A stretch of DNA of 64,000 nucleotides from CAYRFQ01 sp964423615. GTDB taxonomy: Bacteria > Planctomycetota > Planctomycetia > Gemmatales > Gemmataceae. The stretch's first letter is position 1. Every line of letters begins with the position of its first letter. A model generated the notes under the pieces. That model searched no databases and was not told the DNA's origin. It was given only the letters and a program-made list of their open reading frames with translations. The stretch is taken from positions 1-64,000 of the forward strand of contig CAYRFQ010000019.1 of NCBI GenBank assembly GCA_964423615.1. The letters run 5' to 3'. Positions 25,143-35,300 of the stretch are shown here, piece after piece. Position numbers and translations under genes: made by a program.

Positions 25143-28100
25143 CTATTTGAGAGTGCTGAGGTACTCGACCAAATCACGCACATCCGACAACGACAGATTT
25201 TTCATCAGATCGGCGGGCATCGGGGATTCAGTTGATTGACGCCGAGCTTGAATAGTCGATTTGGTAATCGTAATCAAGGCTCCCTCTGGCGTCATTAGCT
25301 TGATGCTTTTGTTGTCTTCCGATTTTAAAACACCGGACTTAACGACACCGCTTTTTAGGAGCAGTTGGGTCTGGTCATACCCCTTGGCAATTTCCTTACT
25401 TGGAGCAACCAATGATTCGAGTAGATAAGTTCGGGTCTTGTCTTTGGCCACGTGTGTCAACTCCGGACCAACGTTCCCGCCGACTCCTTTGATGTTGTGA
25501 CATCGAACGCACGATACCTCGGTGCGATTGAAGAAAATTCGCCGACCCCGTTCAGCGTTCCCACCCGCAATCGAAACCCTATATTTGGCGAGTTCGTCTT
25601 TGGCTGGCAACGAGGCTTCATACTTGGCCAAAGCAGCGTTGACCTCTCGACTTGCTTTTCGTTTCTGGGCCGCGAGCAACACGTCGAGAGCTATTTCCTT
25701 ATGTACTTCTTTTTTGATCAAGGCATTCATCCACTGGACTATCAGGTTCTCGGCAGTGACTCCCTTGGGTAGTCGACCGAGGGTTTGTAATGCCTTTTGT
25801 TTCTCAACGAGTTTGGACCCCGAGGCGTTTAGTACCTGCTCGATCTCGGCTACCGCTTGCTTTGGATTTCGCAGCAGGTAATAGTGGCGACCCTCAGCGC
25901 GAACGGTAGCGTCTCGGGACTTACGTGCAGCGTCGATGGCCATTTCAAGCTTGGTGTTCTTCAAAGCGACCAAAGCAGCAAGACTTTCCACACGGACACC
26001 ACTGGTCGCCGACTCGTTCGTGACCAACTTGAGTAGAGCGGGACCGACTTCTTTGATGCCAAGTTTGGCTGCGGTTTTCGCTCCCTCTTGTCGGATCTTG
26101 TTCGATGCCGTGAGGATGCCACCCAGAGCCGTGCGCATCGCCGCTGCCGCCACCCGTTTGGGGCGTTTCGTCAAAGGACGAAACAGACCCGTCACACGAT
26201 CTAAATCTGACGGATTTGCCCAGTTTTGCAAATGTTTGATGGCCTCAATCCGCATTCCCTCTGGGTTTTTCGGATTTCCGGCGTAACTGGCGAGTGACAT
26301 CGCATGGGCACTTTGACCTAGCCGGAAGTTGGCATTCAAAGCTCGATATGTGAAAGCGTCGGACAACCCGGTCCTACCCGCAGCGCTTGCCAACTGCGGC
26401 AAGGCCTTGGTGATCGGCAAGTCATTGATGGCTCGCGCGGCCTCGAGAACGAGAGATTTGTCGGCGTCGTTCAAGAACATTGCAATCGCCGGAGACTGAT
26501 GTCGACGCATGGCCAGCAACGCTGCCATCCTAACCGTAGGAGAAGGGTCTTTACCCAGTTCTTCGAGTTCCGCGACGTTTGCCAACCGCGTTAACGCCAT
26601 GACGCCTGCATGTCGCAAGTAAACGTCTTGATCTTTGTTTGCACGCAACATCTCGACGATTGGTCCGATGGCCTTTTTGGTACCCTGTTTGCTCAGACTT
26701 AGGGTCGCCAGAAAGCGAACACGAAGAGATGCGTCCTGCAAACGTGGTAACAGGGACGTGACACATTTTGGATGAGCGACAAATTGTAAGCACTTCACGG
26801 CCTGAGCGCGGATCTCAGGATTCTTGTCTGTCGTAAGGTCGAAGATGGGTAACAGTGCGGCCAGACGGTCTTCCGTGGAATTCTGTTGATTACCTGCGAA
26901 TTGCCCGATTCCCCAGATACCGTGGATGCGGGCAAGTTGGTTCTTGTGCCTCGTTGCGATTTTATGGAAGAGGGGGACCGACTGGGCACCGCGGGATGCC
27001 AAGGTAAATTGCACTTCTTGCCGGACCCGCATGTCCTTATGCCCGATGAGATCGACCATATCTCGCGAGCTTCGTTTCGTCATCCCCTCGGCGAGAAGTT
27101 TCTTAACCTCGACCACTTCCGGGTCGTTGAGGCGTTTGCGGTCGTAGAGTTTGTAGATCCGACCTTTCCCGGGCATGCCCCAACCGTTAATCCAATCACT
27201 CAAGTAGAAGGCTCCATCGGGCCCAAACGCTCCATCGGTCACCAGCACGCGAGATATCAGTTTTCCTTGATTCACAACCTTGAAGGTTGCCCCGTCGGGC
27301 TCGTTTTGGAACGAGTGAATTCCGCTATTGTTTGGTCCGCCTCGAAAATCGCAGAGGAAAAAAGTGTGTTCGTATCGTTTTGGAAGCAAACTGACACCTG
27401 GATGGTAGGTAAGCCCAGACGGACCGCTGGAGATGTGAGCGCGAGGTGGAATGATGTAAGCAGGCTGTTTTGGATTCCGAAGTTCCCACATCCGCTCGGC
27501 CTTCCATGGTCCCAAGCGATCCGGGGGAGACTTCAAATACTGGTAACCAATCCGCCAACCGCAATCGATACCATCAACGACGTGAACCCAACGAGCTTTG
27601 TCACCCGCATCGGCGTTGTTATCGCCCGTGAACAAGTTGCCGTATTCGTCAAAGACCAGTTCTTGTGGGTTGCGCATGCCGTAGGACACTAATTCCAACT
27701 CCGAGCCATCGGGATTGCACCGCAGCACGGCTCCAGTGTCGGGGAGAGCGATCTCGGCGTCCTTCGTCTTCACATTGAGTCCACGATCGCCTATGCTGAA
27801 ATACAGCTTTCCATATGGTCCGAATTTCAAACCGTGGGAATCGTGACCGAGGAACGATACGTGAACGCCATATCCCTTATGAAGCGACTTTTTCTTGTCG
27901 GACTTCCCGTCACCGTCGGTGTCCTCCAACAACCACACATCCGGAATACAGGTGTACCAAACCTTATTGCCCCGTGAGATGACGCCTGAACCAAGTCCGT
28001 CGAGCGGGTGATTGAAACCATCGGCAAAGACCATGGCCTTGTCGAGTTTGCCGTCTCCATCCGAGTCAATGATTTTCCGGATACGGTCGTGTTCGGTGCC

Positions 28101-28493
28101 ATAAGTCCAGAAATTTTTCCCCAGGAACTTCTTGTACATGGCCAAACGATCTTCGATCGTTCGAGCCGCAAGGTCGGTGGAGAGCCAACGTTGGCGCCGG
28201 TTGTCGGTCACTCCACGATGCAACCGAAACGTCTCGGCGACGTAAAAGTTGCCATTGTTATCGATGTGAAAGGCTACTGGGTTTGCGAGCATCGGTTCGG
28301 CTGCGGCAAGGTCAATCGCCACACCTTTGGCGACTTCAAAGCCAGTGATGGCATTGCGCCCTTCGTCAGACGCCTTTGCGATTTTCGGTTGGAACGGTTT
28401 CTGTTTGTCGGGGGGTTGGGCGGCAGCGGGACCGACCAAAACGGCAAGACCCACAGCGACCACCCCAAATGTGAGATATCGCAACGTATTCAT
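25143..28493 (-). CDS. PVC-type membrane-bound dehydrogenase with HEAT repeats and cytochrome c domain
   Basis: 1116 residues. A signal peptide (LTFGVVAVGLAVLVGPAAAQ) is followed by a beta-propeller dehydrogenase domain (about 50-480; TIGR02604 type) with SDGDGKLDKAMVFADGFNHP and VLRCNPDGSELELVSYG, HEAT-like repeats (about 500-900; DIRVRQ/ LRVRFLATLSLSKQG types) and a C-terminal haem domain of the planctomycete/verrucomicrobial kind (TIGR02603) with CVRCHNIKGVGGNVGPEL, the CxxCH haem site. The family is expanded in planctomycetes and acts in the periplasm, presumably oxidising sugars or related compounds and passing electrons to cytochromes; the substrate is unknown. Transcribed alone. ATG 28493. 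Confidence 0.88.
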   Translation of the reverse strand: MNTLRYLTFGVVAVGLAVLVGPAAAQPPDKQKPFQPKIAKASDEGRNAITGFEVAKGVAIDLAAAEPMLANPVAFHIDNNGNFYVAETFRLHRGVTDNRRQRWLSTDLAARTIEDRLAMYKKFLGKNFWTYGTEHDRIRKIIDSDGDGKLDKAMVFADGFNHPLDGLGSGVISRGNKVWYTCIPDVWLLEDTDGDGKSDKKKSLHKGYGVHVSFLGHDSHGLKFGPYGKLYFSIGDRGLNVKTKDAEIALPDTGAVLRCNPDGSELELVSYGMRNPQELVFDEYGNLFTGDNNADAGDKARWVHVVDGIDCGWRIGYQYLKSPPDRLGPWKAERMWELRNPKQPAYIIPPRAHISSGPSGLTYHPGVSLLPKRYEHTFFLCDFRGGPNNSGIHSFQNEPDGATFKVVNQGKLISRVLVTDGAFGPDGAFYLSDWINGWGMPGKGRIYKLYDRKRLNDPEVVEVKKLLAEGMTKRSSRDMVDLIGHKDMRVRQEVQFTLASRGAQSVPLFHKIATRHKNQLARIHGIWGIGQFAGNQQNSTEDRLAALLPIFDLTTDKNPEIRAQAVKCLQFVAHPKCVTSLLPRLQDASLRVRFLATLSLSKQGTKKAIGPIVEMLRANKDQDVYLRHAGVMALTRLANVAELEELGKDPSPTVRMAALLAMRRHQSPAIAMFLNDADKSLVLEAARAINDLPITKALPQLASAAGRTGLSDAFTYRALNANFRLGQSAHAMSLASYAGNPKNPEGMRIEAIKHLQNWANPSDLDRVTGLFRPLTKRPKRVAAAAMRTALGGILTASNKIRQEGAKTAAKLGIKEVGPALLKLVTNESATSGVRVESLAALVALKNTKLEMAIDAARKSRDATVRAEGRHYYLLRNPKQAVAEIEQVLNASGSKLVEKQKALQTLGRLPKGVTAENLIVQWMNALIKKEVHKEIALDVLLAAQKRKASREVNAALAKYEASLPAKDELAKYRVSIAGGNAERGRRIFFNRTEVSCVRCHNIKGVGGNVGPELTHVAKDKTRTYLLESLVAPSKEIAKGYDQTQLLLKSGVVKSGVLKSEDNKSIKLMTPEGALITITKSTIQARRQSTESPMPADLMKNLSLSDVRDLVEYLSTLK

Positions 28494-29396
28494 TCTCTGT
28501 CCTTTGGATCACGGAGAGTACAAAACGGAGGGCCACCCAATGAAGACGGTGGGAGTGATGGGGCGGACCAAAAAAACGCATTACCAGCAAGAACACTCGT
28601 CGGGCTATGCCACACGCGTTTTTGCCAGCAAGTGTACCTATCCAAGCGTATCTGTCTTTATCTGATGCCGCAACGGTTTTCTGTCCAAAGGTAGAGTTCT
28701 GCCGACTGCATGCGAGCGTTCGAACTCTGATGACACAAGAAGCTTAAGACACGGTCAGCACGCGGTGCAGAAGTCTCAAGCAACCGCCAACTGGGTTAAC
28801 TTGTAGCAGTTTGCTTTCTCAGCGTTGTGTCAGCAACTGTTTTGGTGCCATATCAGGGTATCGGTTTTGTTCATTTTGTCTGAGTATGAAGTCGACACGA
28901 TCAGAGTTACTGTGTCCATATGGCAAAGGTGGTTGGCGACGCATCGACCATCAATGAGGTTTCGTGTGATTGGACGAGCGATAGCGCAGCTTGGCGTGGC
29001 CACACGGAAAAGAGATAGTGTGGGTCCGTCGCAGGATTCTTGTCAAAGCCACAGCAAAACGGAGAAAAAGGATGATCGTTCTACATATTTATTCGCAATA
29101 CACGGGAGGATGCGTCCAACGGGCGGATAAGAAATCTGGTTCCGAGACTGGAGAATTGCCTAGAACGACGGCAGATTGCCAGACAAGAGGGATACCAAGC
29201 ATCCGAAAGAAGAAGGGGCAACATTCATATATACGTTTGTCTTGATTGTCTGCCTTCTCTGGTGCCGTTTTGTCCGTTTTGCTAAACTGCGTCAAGAATT
29301 CCGGAATAAAAAGCCTCCAAGCTTCTCTTGTTTAACTGACAATCTTCCTCTCACGTCCTCATCAAGACCGCTCGGCCTTCCGAAAGGGGAGTTGCC
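28494..29396. other. Long gap between divergent genes
   Basis: 903 bp with no convincing gene. The frame from ATG 29071 (58 residues, preceded by aaaaagg) has no motif and an odd composition. No strong repeat or stem was noted. The gap should hold both promoters, with ggggag just upstream of ATG 29397 as the ribosome site of the next gene. Confidence 0.35.
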
Positions 29397-32300
29397 ATGT
29401 CTCTAGGCTTCTCAGAAGTATGCTTCCTATTCTTCCTGGTTGTGGCAGGAGCAGGAACAGTCGTCGGAGTTCTAATCATCTTCCGAGAAGCACAAAGGTC
29501 AAACCGGCGACGCAGGCCCTCACTTTCCGAAAGAGAAACCGAACTGGATGACCTCCAAGCAACCCTTCGGCAACTCGAACGTTTCCGACAACAACGGGTT
29601 GAGAGGCCAGAAGCGTTAGATCCGTTGTTCCGATTGGTCGAGGCTAGGCTCGGCGTCCTTGATCCCAGAACAAGGCCGAAGTCCTCCGTCGTTCGACCTT
29701 CCAGAAAAAAGCAGCACAGACCCGAGCATCCTCCATCACCCCAGCCGGTCCCAGAAACCTTAAGTCGGGCATCGAAGCTCGCTGACTTTCCGAAAGAATC
29801 GACACCATCTGAACCAAAACATCCCACGTATTCGCAAGAACAAGTGGCCCCAATACCGCCAACCTCGGAAGATGCATCAATCGTATCTGGCCGCCTGAAC
29901 CAGCTTTTGGGGACAAAACCACCGGCATCACTATCCTCGACTGAGCGTGTTCAAGTTGTGATGTTGTTCGGGCAATCCACCGCTAAAGACTTGAAATCGC
30001 TGCCTGCGATCGTCCTACATCGTCTAGGGCAAATTTTGGAACAACTAAATCGCCGACAAGACGCTCTCAATGTTTACACCCTCTGTCTTGCGGACAATCC
30101 AACCTATCCCGAGGTGGCTATCGTTGCCATCGCTGCCGCGTCTTTGGCCATCGATCTTAGGCTGTCCACGGCAGCTGGTAACCTCGATCGAGCAGAGCTT
30201 CTTTCGACGGCTCACGAGGAGAGGGAACAATGTCAACGCCTACGAGAACGCTTGGATCCAAGACCGACCGTCAAGGAAACTCTACCACCAAAACCCGTGC
30301 CCTCAAAACCACAACAACCACCAGGTCTACCAACCACGCCACCAATGCCTCTCCCTCCAGCACAGCAACAACCCACCATCGAACGACCTCCTACGGAGAC
30401 GTCTCGGTCCACGACCGAAGAAGAGAGATCAAGTGATCCGGTGACTCAAAGTCCTGCACAAGGGTGGGGAAAGTTGCTATCTGCTTTCATGGAAGAACGG
30501 AATATCCTGTGGGGGGAACTTCTCGGAGGTCTCTTGATCGTCGGAGGGTCCATCGCGCTCGTGATCAGCCTTTGGCCACGACTTGAGGCCAATCCCTACT
30601 CTCCCTTTGGTGTCTTCGGTTCCATCACGGTAGCACTTCTCGGGGCGGGCCTCTACAGCCACCGGAGGTGGAAGCTCGAAGCCACAAGCCGAGGGTTATT
30701 GGTCATCGGGACGCTTCTGGTGCCCCTGACGTTCCTTGTCCTTCCAGGGATGTTGAGGGGCGGGAGAGCAGGCCCCTGGGAACTCAGTATCGGGGGATGT
30801 GTCCTCGCTCTTTTTGGTTGGTTGGTATCCCGAGCTGGACGTGTGCTCATCCCGGGAATGGCCTGGACCCTCTCGTTTGCGGTACTCGGATGTTGTGGGA
30901 TGCAGGTTCTTTCGGGCTGGGCCGTCACCGGAATCCAAGACTATCCAGTGGTCTTGCTGGCCATAGGCCTGGGGATCGTGGCTGTTCACGGGCTGCCGCT
31001 TACATGGGGAAATCACCTGTCGCGTGCCCAACTGATATTCGGAGTCCGGGAAAGTGGGGGCCTGTTCGCGCTGGTCGGACTATCAACGTTCTCGCTGGCA
31101 GTGTGCTTTGGATTTCTCATGGCGCGGAGTTACGATGTGGCCAGCGCCGTAAAACTTCTTGCCCCGTTCATCTCCCTGTCAGGTGTCCCTGTGATCATTG
31201 GAGGATTTGTCGTCCATTCGCGTCTTGTTGGAAACCGCGAGTTAGTGTCGATCCGAACGATTGGGACAGCGGTGCTTGTCTCTGGTGTAACGATCATGCT
31301 CTCAGGCATGATCCTGGCGTGGCCTGGGTCAATCTCTTTGGTAATCGTGGCAACAATCAACTGGGCTGTCTTATCCTGGGTATCCTTCCGATATGGACTT
31401 CCCATCCTCCAGGCACCGGCCTTGGTATGTCTCGGCCTGGGACTTTGTCTGGTCCCCCTCTGGGAACAACAGAGCGCAGGGCTTGAATTTAATGTGTTGC
31501 AAACTCAGGTCCTTCAACACCTCGGTTCCATGACGGCGGCGGTATACTGGGCCTTTTTCGCACTAACACTTTGCGCAGCGTCAGAGATTTTCTTGCGGAT
31601 GGGTCGGCTGCGTGACGGGATTTGCTACATCTGTGTCGCGGCGGGAACTGCTTTCGTTGGAAGCGTCTTGAGTCTGTGGCATGGAGTATCCGATCCCACT
31701 TCAACAGCAGTTGTCTTTGGGGTAGTTGCTCTGGGTTCATTGGGGATGAACCTGCGCTGGAAGCGTGCATGGATCAGCTACGTGGGGACGACAGCTGTCA
31801 CTACGGGCTTGTTGTGGGGTAGCTATGGGTGGGTACAGTTGAACCTTGGGTATTGGTCCTCGGCAATCGCAGCCGAATCGTTGGTGTTTGCCTTGATGGG
31901 ATACTTATTGAGCCGAAAGGACTCATCGAACGGTCAGGAATCACCTCAAAGTTCCTTCCGAACCGGTTTTGGTACGCCCTTTGTTCGAAGCGCCGAGATG
32001 ATGGCGGTGTGCTCGGTCTTGTTCGCCGGGGTCTCCGGATGGTTAAGAGCCTGGGAAGAAGTCCACATCGCAACGGGTTTTCTGGTCGTTGCAGTCTACT
32101 TTCTTTTGACAATTCTTGAGAAACGGCATTCTACCGCGACACTGTCCGGGGCCATTCTGATCGGAACTGCCTTCGTTTGGACTGATCTCCTAACGCGAAG
32201 TGTCCCTGGAGGCCTCACACCTGAAGACAGGCTTGGAATACTAGGATGCGTTGCGGTTGGTAGTGCACTGACGCTCCAAATGCTCAGCACGTTCCTCGAC

Positions 32301-35300
32301 CATTGGTTACCCAAGGGAGAGAACAAACACTGGGCGAGGATCTTAATCGAGGGGTGGCGAGAGATCATCTTGACGTCGAGTGTCCTCGGGTTTTGGTGGT
32401 CTGTTTCGAATGGCGTATTTGTGGGGTCATCGCTACCTCCCTACTCGTTCTTGATCCTCGCGACGACGAGTCTCTTTCTGACTTCGCAGTATCGGCAGTC
32501 GGCGTTCACCTGGTTCTCCTCCGGTTGCCTGCTTGTAAGTCTCACAATGGTTTTCAACAAATGGCTAGGGGAACTTGAGGGTGTCCACTACCTCCTTCCC
32601 ACCATCTTGGGATTCCTCTTTCATGCCACGATCATGACTCTCTCGGGTCTGGTGCCGGGTGCGTTGTTCAAAGAAAAACTCAGCCCTGCCATGCTCCGCT
32701 ATACAGGACCTTCCCGATACACCGGCTTGATCTCTAGTTGGCTGGTCGTTCCAATCATCTTTTTTCAGACCGGAGCTTTCACGACTGCTCTCAGTACGGG
32801 TTGGCTAGCAGTTCTTTGGATTGTCGTCTCGTGGCATGAGCAACGAAGATCCCTTTTCGCCTGTGGTCAGCTGACCGCTTGCGTGGCCGTGGTCCATGCC
32901 GTGAAGCTCTGGTTGACCGAACAAGATTGGGTCCGTCCGGAAGACATATCTGGGTTCTTTGATCCACGAAGTCTTCAGACCTTAGGACTGGCGCTCGCCG
33001 GACTCTCGGGTGTGTTCACGCTGAGCCGGATCCTCTTTGGTAGGACCAACACAGGTAAGAAACTTCTTGCACCGGACCTTCCTGGTCTGGACCGAATTCT
33101 CCTTGGCGGCCTGTTGATTGGGTGTCTCGGTTTGGTCGATTGGGGAATCGCGAAGGCCGTCGGGCTGGAGCTGTACCCGGACCAGGCTGCCAGAATTCAA
33201 GCCTTATGGCCGGAGTTTTCCATCCACGCCTATGGTGTGGGAAGTTGGCTGCTGGCAGGTGCCTTGACGGTCGTTTTGACGGTGTCCCTTTGGCAGCCGG
33301 CACCGACCCAACGCAGGTCGGAAGCCATGATTGGATTCGTTGTGCTTACGGCAATCTGCGCCTCCCTCATCGCTGGAAGGGCCGACTCAGGGTATGTGAC
33401 CTTCACTTTGGTGTGCGGTCTCGGAACAGCGTTTGCCTTGTGCTCGGTCATAGCCTTGATGCGAAAATCGGTGGGTGGAATTGGTCGCAATCTTGGTGTC
33501 TACGATGATTCTTTGGAGACATTGCACTCTCAGTTTCGCACGGCAGCTTTGGATGTGATAGCACTTCCCAGTATCGGGTTGGTGAGTCTGTATTGTGGAG
33601 TGGTTTTATGGGAATGGTTGGCCTTCGGGTTCGATCCTGGAAGGCCATTCGCTGATCTGCGGATGTGGCCGTGGGTGTCCCTGCTGTTCGGGTTTGGTGG
33701 ACTGTTCGCAATTCACGGGCTTCGAGAAAAATCCGGGATGTATGTCTTCTCGGGAGGTCTCGTTGTGACGCTTGGAGCAGGGATGATCTACTCTCTGTTC
33801 GTTGCAGGAGAGGACCGACCCTTTACTCCATTTCGATGGGTGGAACTGCTCCAAGTTTTGACCATCGTTACAGGGACTTGGACCGTTGGATGGTTTGCGG
33901 TGCGAAGAAGGGTTCAGCAAAACGACGGGACTGAGCCGTCCTGGCTTAGTGACCGGCTGGTGTCTCTTCAGCTTGCGTTTCCTGTTTTGGGGAATGCAGC
34001 GTTGCTCGTTGGTGGAATCTACTCGCTGTCCCCTGCCCCTGCCCTGCCCTTCGTGGTGCAGGGCTTTCCAGTCTTTTTCGAGGCAGGTCCCTGGACTTCA
34101 GCCGCAGGAACATATCTGGGGTGGATTTGCTTCGGGGTTACTTGCTTGGCGGTGTCCGTACGTCCTGGATGGAGGTTGGTCAGCCATGACCTGGGTTGGA
34201 TAGGTTTGGGGCTGGCGATGTTGGTTGCCTGTTCTGTAGAGCTTATCAATCCGACGTCAGGTTATCGAGGGCTGATGGTCACAGTCTCGCTTTTCAGCAT
34301 TGTCTGGAGTGTCCTACCCTTGGTCATCCGACGGTTTACCAAGCCAGATGGAAACAAAGTCAACGAATTGTCCACGACTTCCTTTGTTTGGGTGTGCATT
34401 GGAACCTCGTTAAGCACGGCGCTGGCCATCTTCGCGACCTTGACCTACCACGACCATTTTTGGACCTCGGGAGTCATGGCAACAGTCGGAGTATGTCTCG
34501 TCCTTGTTGGACTTCAACGGCGAGATGAAGTTGCGTTGACATGGGCCAGCGGAGCGTTCAATGCAGCGGCGTTGGTCGCTGTCTGGCACGTTCACCTCAA
34601 CACACCAATCAGAGAGTGGTGGATGACCCTTGTGTATTTGTTGTCCGTCACGAATCAGGTTATCGTGATAGGGTGGCTCATACTAGCGCACCAACTGCGA
34701 AAGACGACCACAGGCCATCGACCGTTCCGACCGTGGCTTCCCCTCCAAGTTGTCCTTGGCAACGGTACCGTCCTCTTGTTCACAGTCACCTGCTTCTTCC
34801 TGACTGTCATTCAGCCGGAAAGGCCTCCGTTTAGTTTTTTCGAGACCATGGGAAGCAATCTGGGACTCGTTGCTTTGACACTGACCGTTTTGAGTTTGGG
34901 GTGGTTTGTCACGATCACCGCTCGGGGACAACTCGTTCACTACGTTGGAGCGGTATCGTTACTAGTGCCTGTCCACGCTGCTGCACTCGTGAGTCCAATA
35001 GATAACGGCAGCTGGCTCTGTTTCCACTTGTTGGCTGCCACACTGGCCATGTCTTCGTTTGTTCTTTTGTTAGTGGGTGGGACTGTGGCTCGGAGTCAAG
35101 AAGTTCGAGAGAGTTCAGCTGGAGCCTGGACGAGTTGGGTGTATGATGCCTTTCCGCGGCTAGCTATCCAGCGTTGGGTCGAAGTTGGGTTGTTCGTCGT
35201 GGGTGGTCTAGGGATGTTGTGTGCTATCAATGACCCGACTAGGCCGTTATGGGCGTTCGGTCTGCTCACTCTCACTCTCGTTGGATACCTAGCTCACTTC

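Noticed and set aside
29071..29245. 58-codon plus-strand ORF before the giant gene
   Set aside because: Preceded by aaaaagg but no recognisable features; it could be chance in a low-constraint gap.
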